64,000 nt of DNA, from positions 1,064,131 through 1,128,130 of the forward strand of contig KQ965732.1 of NCBI GenBank assembly GCA_001574975.1, written 5' to 3'. Source of the stretch: Gonapodya prolifera JEL478. Lineage: Eukaryota > Monoblepharomycota > Monoblepharidomycetes > Monoblepharidales > Gonapodyaceae. Under the pieces are notes generated by a model. It was not told the origin of the DNA. It saw only the letters and a list, made by a program, of their open reading frames with translations, and did not search any database. Of the stretch, positions 11,792 through 23,572 are shown piece by piece. How positions within the stretch are numbered: the first letter of the stretch is position 1; the number at the start of each line of letters is the position of its first letter. Both the position numbers and the translations under genes were made by a program.

Positions 11792-12850
11792 CTATTCCGA
11801 TTTCTTCCTACTTCTTCTTTCGTAAAGCTCACCGATAGATACAAACCTTTCGTCCGGTTCTGCTTAACAGTTGGGACAACGACTCCAAAGAACTTTGACT
11901 CACCTAAATCCTTTTCGTCTCAGTTCAGGAAGAGCGATGGTGAGAGTCTCAATTGTCCAAGGTCGGCCGTCGTGGACAATAATGACCGCACCATCACGAG
12001 CACGGTTGACGATGTGGAAGGCGTTTAATCGAGGTGTTCGCAGGAGCGGATCGCTTTCGTGGCAAGACGAGACATGGCAGGGAATATGCGGTGGGTCCAC
12101 GCCAAAACTCACTGTGGAAAGACAGAGCCGAGAACACATCGATAGCCGAGCGATTTGGCAACATCCAACATACGCTTGTTGAACCACCCTGAACCCGGGC
12201 GAAACCAACGCTGCTTTCCATCACCGGGAGAAAACAAGAGCTCATCAAGGCGGATAAGCTCGTCACGAAACCGTACGGTGGTGAGCCGAATCGAAGGCTG
12301 CGGAGTGTTAGATAAATTCTCTCATTCAGGACTTTCTACTCGACGCGAACAACAGTACCTCATCGTACCAGAGGTGGTTCCCCAACTCGTGCCCTTGTCG
12401 CCGCAAATGCACAAGAAGACTTTTGTACGGTGGAGATGACTGTTGAAGCCCCAGTTCGACATTTTGCGACTCTGTCCATCGTTCCAGGTGTGATCCAATC
12501 ACAAACAGCGTTGCTCGAGCGTCGTTTTGCTCCAAGACACTAAGCAATTCTGGCGTCACATGTGTTGGGACGTCGTCGATCGACAGCGCAATGAACTTTT
12601 CATCAGCCGAGTCCTGTTCTGGAAAACTCCAGAGAACGTCCGCGTTCCACGTGGCAAGGGATGTGACCAACCACCCCGGTTGCCACCATACGAGGTACAC
12701 GGCCGCGGCGGTGACAAGACAGACAATCGCGACGAGAGAGCAGAGAAACAAGATCATGGGACGTCGTCTTCGTCTCAGGCAACGCAGATTCTGCATTGAC
12801 GGGATGATCGGAAGAGTTCGCTTCACCACTGTGGTCACGGCCTCCTTCAA
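11792..12850 (-). CDS. Membrane-anchored polysaccharide (chitin-type) deacetylase, NodB fold
   Basis: CE4-type deacetylase removing acetyl groups from N-acetylglucosamine polymers. A basic N-terminus followed by the hydrophobic run MILFLCSLVAIVCLVTAAAV predicts a type II signal anchor, with the catalytic domain outside the cell or in the secretory lumen. Motif 1 reads LSIDDVPT, a variant of TFDDGP; motif 2 is GHELGNHLWYDE, with the two zinc-binding histidines; RWFRPGSGW is motif 3; and AVIIVHDGRPW is the C-terminal histidine motif. Introns near 12370, 12090 and 11930 restore an unbroken domain, for example VFPHDPLLRTPRLNAFH. The last exon ends YERRSRKKSE. Its start lies about 500 bp from the divergent gene at 13346. 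Substrate is inferred from the family only. Confidence 0.85.
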
Positions 12851-13345
12851 TATTTTGAGGACGCAGCAGTACTACATATTAAAAACAAGAAGTAATCAAG
12901 CTGGCGACTGCTTCCAAACCATGTTTTTCAGCATGCCTCTGAGACTTTCGATTTAAAACGCACCTGTACGCTCGGTTGGGTACTTCTCTGTCACGCTCTA
13001 GTTCTCGCTTTGAACAATTGATTCAATGAGAGAAATAATGAATTGTTATTGTTTATCCGCCCCGGATCATCCAGGATCCTAAAGCGTGCCTCTGCCAGGG
13101 CATGGTCATGTGAAAGGCGCCTCGCCCACCTTTCCAACCAGGAGTCCTCAAGAGAAAATAGTGGCGTCACAATTCTGCTGCTGACACCAAACGTGAGTGA
13201 ATCGCACGAAACGAAGGGAACCAGCTCCAAGCCGAGGGGAAACGCGGGCGAACAGAAGAAACCTGTGGAACGCCAATGACAAACTCGCCCACTCCTGCAG
13301 TTTCTCTTTCGAAAACACATCGCAGACCCATAATCGACTTCCAGA
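12851..13345. other. Divergent intergenic region
   Basis: About 495 bp between the deacetylase gene on the minus strand and the Ala/Glu/Pro-rich gene on the plus strand. It must hold both promoters. I see no ORF with family features and no clear repeat. Confidence 0.5.
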
Positions 13346-15529
13346 ATGACTACTGAGGCTGTTCCCACTGAGAGCGCTGTGAGTCCACCCATCAAATCAA
13401 AGAAGGGGCGAGTGACACTGACCTTAATGTTCGCCGCATTCTCTTGTTAGCCCAAGGAGGTTCCCGCAGAGGAACCGACCGTCGAGAAAGCAGAGGAAAA
13501 GGCGGAGGAGAAGGCGCTTCCAGAGACACCCGCGAAGGTAGGTCCCGTCCGTCGCCCTGATCGGGTCCCATCGCGGCAGAGGTTGCTTACCTGCCGCCTT
13601 CGTTGAACCTTCCCGTACCAATTCGCTTTGGTTTATGGCTATCACCAGGCTTCGCCCACCGCTGAGCCCACAGGAGTGGGTTAATTTTACCATCTCCTAC
13701 GCGACTGTGCATTAAAAAATCGCTTGTTTTCTTCCCACAGTTCAAGGGCTTTATTCGCAGGTTCTCCCTCTCCAAGAAGGGAAAGGAAACCGAGAAGCCG
13801 AAGGAGGCTGAAAAGGCCAAAGAGCCCGAAACTGCCGTCGCTCCCGCGGCCGAGGCTGAACCAGCGGTAGAGGCCAAGGAGGAGGTCAAGGAGGAGACCC
13901 CCAAGGAGGAGGCTCCCAAGGAGGAGGTGGTTGAGAAGAAGGAAGTTGTGGAGAAGAAGGTGGGTGATCAACTGAAGCGATGCACGTCATCCGAAAAGAA
14001 GCGTCAATATTTACTCTTACTTTTTTGTGCAGTCATTCCTCCCAAGCATTCCTGCTCTTTCGCTTCCGGCCGTGCCCGCGCTGTCTTCCTTCTTCAAGAA
14101 AGAAGCACCTGCGGAGCCAGCCAAGGAGACCCCAGCAGCAGAGCCCGCCAAGACCGAAGAAGCTGCGCCCGCGGTCGCTGAAGCCCCCAAACCTGCAGAA
14201 GAAGCAGCGGCACCCGCACCCGAGGCTTCAGTTGAGGCGGAGGCGGAGGTGAGTGGCAGTATTGCGCATTATTGCTGTATGATCACAGTTGACTCACTGT
14301 TTGTTGATCTCGCGTATATAGAAGCCTGCAGAAGCCACGCCCGAGTCCCCCAAGGAGGTGAAGGCAACCAACATCATCGCACCCGTCGAGGCGGCCGCCA
14401 AGGTAAGTCCCCACGGCTTATTGGTGTTGCAATCCTTGCTCACCCGGACTTGTCGCAGTCTGTTGCCACAGGTCTCACCACCGGTGTGGGAAAAGTGACA
14501 AGCTTCTTTGGGAAGCTCTCCAAGGGCAAAGAGCCGGCTGCCCCTGCCGCTGCCCCTTCGGAGCCCGCCGCAGAGCCCCCTGCGGAGGAGGCCAAGGAGG
14601 AAGTGAAGGCTGAGGAAGCTCCCAAGACCGAGGAGACTCCCGCGCCCGAGCCCGAGGCAAAAGCGGTGGAGGAGACCGTGGCGCCTGAGGTGGTTGCCCC
14701 CGTTGCCGCTGCTGCCCCCTCTGCCGATGGAGTAAGTGTCGAGGAATGGCTCACGAAATTTTAAGTGGATCTGATATTTTCCCGTTTCAGTTATTCAAGA
14801 AACTTACCCGCAAGTTTTCTTTGAAGAAGTCCGCCCCCCCGGCTGCTGCCCCAGCTGCTGCTGCCGCTGAGGCGCCCGCCGTTGAAACCGCAGTGGCCGC
14901 TGAAGCACCGGCTGCTGAAGCACCAGCTGCTGATGCACCAGCTGCCGACGCCCCTCCTGCGTCGCCAGTCGCGGACAAGCCCACTGAAGTTGTGCGTGTT
15001 GTGATGATTTACTTACCGCGGAAATCGATGTTTAAAGTCGTTCTTTTGGGTCGACAGGGTGTCTTGACTTGGCTCAAGAAGCACGTTCCTGTTATTCCCA
15101 TCTCAAAGTCCCCAACTAAGAAGGCCGAGGAGCCGGAGGCTGCTCCCGCAGAAGCCGCAAAGGTACTTCCGTCTTTTGGCATTTTTTCGCGCATGATCAA
15201 TTTTGAAGCATCTCTCACTCAGGCTGAGGAGACGACCGAGGCTGCAACAGCCACCGAGGCCGCCGCTGAGACCGCTGAGGTTGGAACCGCTGTTCAATTT
15301 TTTCACCAAGCTCCAACGCTAACGTCGTTGTCACCTCGTTTAGACTCTTGCTGCTGCCCCAGAGGAACCCAAGGTTGAAGCTCCTGCCGAGGCTGCGGAG
15401 GCCCCCAAGGAAGAGACCCCGGCAGAGGCTGCTCCTGCGCCAGAGGAAGCCAAGGTGGGTTTTTTTTTTTCTTCAAGACGTAACGCGCCATTGACACTGT
15501 CCTCACAGGTTGAGGAAACCAAAGCCTGA
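13346..15529 (+). CDS. Ala/Glu/Pro/Lys-rich modular protein with MARCKS/gravin-like basic-aromatic patches
   Basis: I do not recognise an orthologue. The gene is built of about ten short exons whose introns are mostly phase 0. Several exons open with a short basic, aromatic or hydrophobic patch: FKGFIRRFSLSKKGK (13741), VPALSSFFKKE (exon from 14033), KVTSFFGKLSKGKE (exon from 14459), LFKKLTRKFSLKKS (14791) and VLTWLKKHVPVIPISKS (15058). Each is followed by a long linker of Ala, Glu, Pro and Lys. RRFSL and RKFSL are basophilic-kinase sites set within the basic patch. This composition is the hallmark of MARCKS and AKAP12/gravin, where the patch binds acidic membrane and calmodulin and phosphorylation releases it. 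Homology is not claimed; such sequences can converge. The start at 13346 gives MTTEAVPTESA and the stop is at 15527-15529. Probably cytoplasmic and disordered. Confidence 0.7.
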
Positions 15530-15722
15530 TCGTGATATCTGTCTGAAGAGGATCCACTAAGTAAGCACTTTCTGTTCTATTTAAAGTTGCCATTATACAT
15601 TAATCAACATCATGATCTGTTATGATCCAGGTTATGTAACCTCAAACTTACTTACGTACCATCAGTTTTCTGCTGTTTGAACAACAAAGGAGAGAAACAT
15701 AGTATCAGTACAAATGTGGACT

Positions 15723-18265
15723 TTAACAATCGGTAATAAGAAAATGGATGTTCTGTATTTGTCCTGCCGAGCGCACATATTTCGGTCTCTGTACTAAAGC
15801 TGTTTTCGGTGCGCAGACAGGAGTGGTTGAGGCACGTGATGATATCACAAATTGGGGAAAGGCGTCAACGAAAGGGAAAGTTGTCACCTGAACAGCAATG
15901 GTTGTGCTTACCTTTTCGTTTGGCATCTTCTTCATCGCCTGGGAGAGAAAAGTCAAGTCTGTGTCAAACAAGTGAACAAAAACACCAATTATACCTGACG
16001 AATTCCGAGGTCGGCCACGATCTCCTCACTTCCTCCGTACACGGATGGCAACTTGTAGAATCGATTGAATTGTTCAATCACTCTTCCCATTCCTGTTCGC
16101 GTGCTTTAGGAGAAGAAAGTCGAGTAAAGCCGAGCTGAAAAAGCGCTTCAATTCTCACATCCCACGGCCTCCAAAGATCTGCACAGCTTCGTCCGAAACC
16201 AATGCCGCAGTCCTTGTGACCTTTAAAAGTACACACGTTATGTGTGTACTTAATACTCTCATGTGCGCTGGCGCCCTTACCTTAAACTTCAGCAGACCAA
16301 GCGGCCCAGCCAAATGCTCGGCTTGTTGATTGTACGTCATGTGCATCATCTGATGGGTGAGAGCTTCGAGCCAAGCGCAGTCGGCTTCCACATTAGAGAT
16401 CATTCGGGCTAGTTTTTGGCGAATGACGGGTTGCGATATCAGTGGGGTCCCAAAGACTTTCCTCTGGTTGGTCCATTTAATACACTCCGCTACCACGTAT
16501 CTGGTCAGTGCGTGTACCTAAGCGGGCCGGAGGGAGTGGGGGGGAATTTGGCGACAAAGGGAAAGACAAAACCACCACACACAGACCTCACTCGTAATGA
16601 ACCAACGCTCGTGATTGAAATTCGTCAAGGTTACTTTCAAACCTTGACCCACTTCTCCAATGACATGAGACACAGGGACGCGAACATTTTCAAAGGTTAT
16701 GTAGCTTGTTCCTGCGGCGGCCGAATACGATGTCCGGACGGGTTTTGCCTCCACGCCTTCTCCGCGAGGTATCAGAAGCATAGTCATTCCACCCGGAGTG
16801 CGGCTACGAAGGAATAAACCGGATCAAAGAATTGCCAAAGCAACACGGTGTGTAGGATTCACCATAGGGTTGAAAAGTAGTCCGCCCACATTCCGTTGGT
16901 AATCTATTCACGCGATGTTTGAGTCGAAGTTGAAGGTGTGGAAGCGCGGGAAGTGGGGAGCGAGGGAGAAAAGGCGTCCGATTATGTGTTTATCCCTTTC
17001 CGTCGTTCATCATTGCGGACGTTGAGCGTACGTACCCATTTCTTCGTCCCATTCACGACGAAGTATTTGCCTGATTCGTCTAATGTCGCAGTCGTTCGGA
17101 TGCCGGCAACGTCTGAACCAGCTGTCGGTTCCCTATTTTGAGATCGATCCAAACACTTAAAACGAATTTCATAAGTTTTGCGTGATGTCTCGGCTCACGT
17201 GATTGCCAGGCAAATGGACTTCTCGCCCGATAGCACCTCTCGAACGACACGTTCTTTGATCGAAGGGTGTCCGAAGCTGTACGTCGAGGTGTCATTTGCA
17301 GTTCATGGAAAACGCGTTGAACATGTGACCACTCACTTGATGACAGGGGGGAGACCGATGACCAGCCCAGTACCCAATCCATCAACTGTTCCAAAGAGTT
17401 GAAACGGTGGTAGAAAACGTGGACATCCCTCAGGCACTTACAAAAGCCTGGCATTCCTGTCCGCGCCAGTTCCTCTGTCACAATCAGCTCATGGAAAAAG
17501 TCAAACTCCTTTGGTGTAATGCCACACGGCAGTCTAAATCCAAGCTGCGAGAGGTACTCTTGGTGAGGTCCAGGACCAAGTCGCGCTTGGAATATCCCGG
17601 CTTTCCTGTTTTGTTTGTGGTCTTTGAAGTCGTGATTAGGGTTTGGGACTTCACAGATGACTTACGCGACTTTCAACACCAATTCCTTTGAAGGAGCTTC
17701 GCCCGTCTCTTCTTTTAGGGTCGCTTCTTCCCGCACGTTCTCCTCAACGAATTGTCTCATAAAGTTTCGGACATCTTCGTGAGACTGGCGATAGTAAGGG
17801 AGTTGCGCGAACCCCTTTCGAACTTGTGGAGCCTCGGCGTAAGGCACTTGACTGAATGCTCCAACTGTGTTCTAATGGAAGATTGTGGTGGAGTGATTGA
17901 GCGAACGGGAACTGTTGCGTTCACGTACCACGACTTTGGGGCTCTCATTAGCAACTGTTCCGATCGCCAATCGCGGTCCAAACTTCACAATTACATCGTG
18001 CCGATGGAGGCCGTAGAAGGCCTCCGTGGCATCCTTGCCAGCATATTCCAAGAGAATGCCTGCACCGCCAGGGTGGAAGTCCGCGAATGTCGATACATCA
18101 TAGACCTGTGGATTTGGTTTTTGAAAAAACTCCGCTGAATTTGTGTGAAGTTCGACGCACGATTGAGTCGATCACAAGCCAGGAATCGCCAGGTCTGTCA
18201 TGAGATGCAATCTCTGGCCGTGGTATTTTCTTGAGAGTTCGAGTCGTGGCAAAAGGCAGAGACAT
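15723..18265 (-). CDS. Cytochrome b5-acyl-CoA dehydrogenase fusion
   Basis: Two domains in one gene. The N-terminal cytochrome b5 domain reads DSWLVIDSIVYDVSTFADF then HPGGAGILLEYAGKDATEAF and LHRHDV; the histidines of HPGG and LHRH are the expected heme ligands. Then comes an acyl-CoA dehydrogenase with an N-terminal helical part (PYYRQSHEDVRNFMRQFVEE), the middle beta domain (GTSYITFENVRVPVSHVIGE) and the C-terminal helices (WTNQRKVFGTPLISQPV, DEAVQIFGGRGM, then YKLPSVYGGSEEIVADLGI). Such b5-ACAD fusions are known in fungi; the heme domain may hand electrons on from the flavin, which is inference. The first ATG in frame is at 18265 (MSLPFATTRTLKK). The end is uncertain: after AMKKMPNEK either the frame runs on to 15723 or a short intron gives another tail. 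Confidence 0.85.
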
Positions 18266-18573
18266 CGGATCTGGGAGAGCAACGACGTTGTGCGTGTTGG
18301 TATGTGTAACACTTGTCTTTCGGCAACGGCTGCGGTCAGCGATAATTCTTCCGACGTTTGCTTCTTCATTTTTGGTCCGGAAAGCAAGACGAACAACTAA
18401 TCTTCTTCGGGGTGCCAAGGTGGTGCGGGTGCATTTTGGTTGAGTGCACGGACTGGCCCTCTGGCCTCTTCACCGTTGTGAGCATCTACAGACAGAAGTA
18501 CGAGAGTCTGGGAGACTAAATATGTGCATTCTTTGTGGATACGTGTAGTCTATGGGTATTGCATGCAATTGAA
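18266..18573. other. Intergenic region between two minus-strand genes
   Basis: About 308 bp between the start of the b5-ACAD gene and the stop of the YqaJ-type gene. It presumably holds the b5-ACAD promoter. No other feature was seen. Confidence 0.5.
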
Positions 18574-21217
18574 CTACGCTTTGGCACCTTCAATGAAGCG
18601 GACGGCGTGGAAGACCGCCTGCTCTTCACTCATCCCAATGCGTGTGTCCGTCAGTGGGGGTATCCGGAACTTCTTTTTCAATGAAGTCTTGGACTTTGTA
18701 CTTTGCCCTACAGGATGTCCATCCGCAATAATCGTCTTTGAACGCGCCCGTGTGCTTGCGACCTCCACTGCAGATCGTTTGCGACGTTTCGAGACTATAC
18801 TCAGAACTACGGGATCTTCAGGCTCGAAATCTGTTACAACGTCCAGTGGCAAAGATTCCGCAACTTCGTGTTTTGCACGCTTGTTTCGCCTCTGACGCTT
18901 CACATTGGTATCAGCAGAGCTGTGAGCACCACGTGTGTTCTCTCTCACACCAGATTGAAGCGTCTGCGAGACTCCCTCCACGGATGACGAAAAAGGACTC
19001 TCCGGCTCAGGTGAAGATCTCTTGCGCCGTTTGCCAGTAGAGTTCTGAATCGTATCTCCAGAATTAATCGCTTCGTCTTTTGCTGAAGATGCTTTCATTG
19101 TAGAGGGTCCCTTGGCCCCGTGCTTTGATCGCTTACGCGCATCGGGGGAAGGTGTTGGTGTGTCCTCCTTGGTAACCTTTCCAAAGGGAGTCTTGGCCAC
19201 ACGCTTTGATCGCTCACGCCCATCAGAGGAAGGTGTTGGTTCCAACGGCATCTCAGGTGGCACTGGTTCCAACAATGGGTCATTGGAAACATCGCCTTCG
19301 CAACCAGAGGAGGCCGCCTTGCGTGAGCGCCGGCGTCGTTTGGTGAATGTGAGGGTAGCAGAGTCATCTGGCGACACACCCAAACTGGACGAATCTTGGC
19401 CAAAAGCGCGATCCGGATCCCCGAGACCACTTTCAGTCTGTCCCACAGTCTCAACGATCTGAGGTTCCTCGAAAACGAGTGAAGTTGCGTCACTGCGACT
19501 CGTCATGTACCCCGACGAGTCCGTGATGGAATTAGCAGGAGAATCTTCGGCATCTGTTTCATTCTCAGACAACTCCACGCCCAATTCCTCAACGCTCATG
19601 CCCGCATTAATGGACTTTAAGCGAGAGCGCAGGTCGGTCGCACTTTGTTCCAAGACTGAGCGCACGTGTGCGAACCAGGGTTGATCCCTCGTCACTGTTT
19701 TGATGTCGAATGCTTCGACATGGTAAAACTTTGGCGAAAAGAAATCTGAAAAGGTCCTTTCTGTAGGATGTACAGCAGAACTATCTCCCCGAGATTCCGT
19801 GGAAGGACGTGGCGGATACGGCTGACGTAACAAGGAATGCGCCCAGTTGCAAAGGTCCTGTGGTCGAACAATGTCATTTGGGGGCAGTATCACTGTCGCT
19901 GGAGGCGAGGATACGGTTGTTTCCGTGCTTTCCAATGCAAGACGGCTCTCTTCCCTTCCATGAGCATCCATGACGGCGTGGTGGTGATTCATTGGATCTG
20001 ATTCATGTGACGTGGGAATCATCTCGGGGTCAGGTCCGAGGAGGGATCCTTCTTGAGTGGACCACACCGCATTTTCCCAATTTCTCCGCTTTGCCTCGTC
20101 CACCATGAGGTAAACACCCCGATGCCAATCAGGGGTGAAGAAGTCCCCCAAGAAGTCCCCCTCAGACCAGTACTCCCGCATTCGAACCTCAAAGAAATCG
20201 CACAAATCTATGTTGCAGACTTCCATTTGAATCTGCATTTGGATCCAATAGGACAGTGGGACGATAGTAGCGTCCAGGCGACGTTGAAAGGGGCACTTCA
20301 CTTCGATGAGCCGTTCAGGAATCACATTCGCGGCCCCAGGAGACACATGTTCTGGGATGAAACCGTCAGGAGACGCTGCGACCCAGTCAATTCTGTCATT
20401 GCAAAAAGGTATTGTTGGTTTTGATAGCATCGAAGAAAGCTTTGTGGGCAACGTTCGCAAGTGCCACAGGCGCATCTGCCCCCCTCATGCTCTCATGCTA
20501 CCGTAGTCTCGGCGTCCACGTCCCCGCAAACCCGCGGGGGATTATTTGGCTCACTCACTCAGGATGTCTCATCAATCCCCGCTCTTCCACATGTACACCT
20601 TTCAAACGCTCGTAAAAGCGAATGGCCATTGCCTCGTATCGCGTACCCCATTCCGTGTGAGGCGAGCCAGGTCGGCTTGCCCGCAACCCCAATTTCTCTT
20701 CAAAGAGACCTTTGCGGGATTTGTACAACGAAACAGGTTTGTTGTCCGCAACTTTGGCAACGGGGAGATCAAACGATTGGCAATACGATCCCACGATGGC
20801 AGGTGTCTTTCGAAGAAGAACCGACTTGAAAGAAGGCATTCAGTTGTTCACGTTTTGTCGAAAGTTATCTACAATACACTTACAGCTTCGGAAGCCGTGA
20901 TGAGAGTTTTCCGGACAGCATACCATTCTGCTGATCGCTATTGATAGTGGACCGTGCAGACGTGTTCTGTTCTCACTCAATGTTGTCCGATGAAGTGAAC
21001 TTCTCTGTAATACCTGGACAATTCCTTTCCCACCAAGCATCCGCAATCGCCTACGTTTCAATGTCTCTTCTTTCGTGCAGCCCGCCCAACTTTCATAGGA
21101 TGATTTGAAAGGGAGAGGGAGCGAGGTGGTGCTGTGGCACTTCAGTTGCGTGCCTGCGTTCTCAAGAACACTTTCTTTGCTGCCACCCGACATCCCATCA
21201 GATGCCAACGAGCGCAT
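18574..21217 (-). CDS. YqaJ/lambda-exonuclease-type nuclease with long basic C-terminal region
   Basis: PD-(D/E)xK nuclease of the YqaJ viral recombinase family, the fold of lambda Red exonuclease. The order of motifs is complete across several introns: EWYAVRKTLITASEA near 20900; HTEWGTRYEAMAIRFYERL near 20650; IDWVAASPDGFI, with the catalytic Asp, near 20370; and RLIEVKCPF, with the ExK pair, near 20300. Then comes LSYWIQMQIQMEVCN, the expected helix after the active site. More than 400 residues follow without a known domain: Ser/Pro/Thr-rich with repeated KRRRRSRK-like clusters that look like nuclear localisation signals. The start at 21217 (MRSLASDGMSGG) begins a short N-terminal exon. 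All active-site residues are present, so it looks functional. Role in eukaryotes is not established; DNA end resection or recombination is a guess from the family. Confidence 0.78.
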
Positions 21218-21404
21218 TGCATAAAAGCTAATTCAAGTTTCCAGGGTCCATCCTGAATAAACACCACGAGTGTGATATGCGAAAATTTCTCTTTCTATAG
21301 CTTTCCGTACAGGATAGTCGACTTTTACATGACAACAATGACCAACCAATTATGTAATTAGATTAAAGTGGTAGAATCTGAAAGTACCAATTCAAACGCT
21401 TCGC

Positions 21405-23572
21405 TTATTTTTCATCCTCAGGCAGCTCCTCTCCCACGTCGAACAATTCGTGGTCTCCTCCAAGTTCCTCAAGAGTTTTGCCCTTGGTCTCGGGAACCCA
21501 GATCTGCAGGATCGAGAAGTGAGATGTTGTCCGGCAGAAAACACAGAAGATAAACTCACTGTGAAGACACCACCAAGCAGACAACAGGCAGCGAACAGCC
21601 ACATAACGGCCTTTACATTGTTGTTAGTGCCACCAACATTGGCAATAAGGGAGAAAGCCTGAGCAGCCAAGATGGCTGTGGAGAATTTGTTAAGGACTGC
21701 AGACATCGTCGCTTTCAGTCAAGTACTTACCGCCAGCTTTACCGGCAGCGGCGGAGATTCCGTGACCCGAAGAGCGAACACGGGTTGGGTAGCACTCGGC
21801 GGGGATAATGAAAGTGGTGGAGTTAGGTCCGAAGTTGAAGAAGAATTGGGCGAGGGCGTAGAGGAACACGAAGGCACCTATACCATGCAAAGTTTTAGAT
21901 TGAAGCAAGAATATGGTGCCACTCCACTAAACTCACCAGTCGCTTGCTTGAGTTGGTCGTAGAAGATGGCGATAAGAGCGAAGATGATTGTGAGCATACC
22001 GAAACCAAGGTCTGAAACAACGCTTTTAGATGCAACGGAAGGAAACTTAAACACAGAAATCCCTCACATTGAATGGGTTTGCGACCCAAGATTTCGACGG
22101 TGAAGACGGTGACCCAGTATCCAGGGACGTTACCGGCCAAAGCAATAATGCAGTTTCCGACAGCACGAGTCCACAAGTCATTGAAGGGAGAAGACTTGTC
22201 GGCGTAACCGATGGCGGAGAGGATCACGGACGTGTTCAAGTTGGTTCCGTAGTAACCAATGTCCAAGAAGAACCATGTGAGAGCAGTTCCCCAAAGGACC
22301 TTCTGGTTCTTCCATGGTCCGAAGTACTCCTTGAAGTTTTGGATGTATCCCTTCTTTGCCGAAGCTTGAACCTTGGCCTTGTCGACCTTCACAACGACAT
22401 CCGGGACCTTGTCAGTGGCACCACCAGACAAGAACTTGGCAGAGTCAGCTGTAAAAGGGGGCGAGTATATCAATCATCCGCTAGACACCTCAATTTGGAA
22501 CGTCCTCGCACCAGCAGCCTTCTCGATGTCTCCGTCAACAGCGACAGTGTAACGAGGAGTCTCAGGGATGGTGAGACGGAAGTAAACGGCCGACATGGCA
22601 GGGATGATACCCCATCCACTGAAAGACAAAGCAATTAAAACATTGCAAGCCAACGAAATGGCTATACGCAGCACTCAGCACTCACGCGAACACACGCCAA
22701 ACTTGATCGAGCTGGTAAACGTCGGCCTCGATGAGGGGTTTGTACGCAGCGAGAACGGCAACAGCGACAATAGCTCCCATCAAAATACCGACCTGTAGGT
22801 GTGAAGGTTCGTTAATGATTCGTTAATGATTCAACGAGTGAATGGAAAGGTTACTTACGCCTTGCATGGCGAAGACAATAGCGATCATTTGACCTCTGCG
22901 TCTAACGTTGGCGAACTCCGAGGTAATGACGGCGGATACTGGGTAGTCACCACCGACACCAACTCCGAGTACAAAGCGCCAGAAGCCGAGAATGGCAGTG
23001 AAATTAAGGGTCGAGCGCACGGGTGCCGAAGTGAGAGCACAACCGAGGGCCCCAACAATCAAGATGATCAATTCGACACCGTACATCCTGTAGCCATCGA
23101 AAAAGATGAGCGTCCGGTTGTAAAGAAAAGACTGTTGGATGGAACCCACCTCTTACGACCGAAAATATCACCCATAGCACCGAACATGAATTGACCAACC
23201 AAGTTTCCGTACGAAGAAGCTGCCTTGATCAGACCGTCTTCCACAGAGGGTAGAGCGCCATTGCTTGCCTTCCCTCCGTAGTAGACGTACGCAATACAGG
23301 GGACGATGAGACCGATGATGAAGTTGTCGTACCTGAAAACCGCATGGACCTGTCAGACGACCTGGATGATGCTGCAAGCTGGAATGTAACGTACGAGTCT
23401 GTCAAGAAACCGGTACCGGCGACAAGGATGGCCTGGACATGGACCCAGGAGAACTGAAAGGACGATGTGAGTTGCCTGCCCAGAATGGAAAAGCACATTC
23501 GATCCGACCCACTTTGGCATCGTCGAGGTGGGCAAACGCTTGGTTCTTTGTCTGCAGAGTTTGTTCAGACAT
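21405..23572 (-). CDS. PHO84: High-affinity inorganic phosphate transporter (PHO84-type MFS)
   Basis: Proton-coupled phosphate permease of the plasma membrane. About twelve membrane segments are spread over the exons. Family motifs include [15 protein letters not shown] near 22930, [17 protein letters not shown] near 23180, [19 protein letters not shown] near 22260, [20 protein letters not shown] near 21810 and the final [14 protein letters not shown] long central hydrophilic loop separates the two halves, as in PHO84. The start [20 protein letters not shown] at 23572 is the expected cytosolic N-terminus; the stop is at 21405. About eight short introns are present. The upstream region carries a tight group of CACGTG/CACGTT sites, suggesting control by phosphate starvation. 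Confidence 0.93.
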
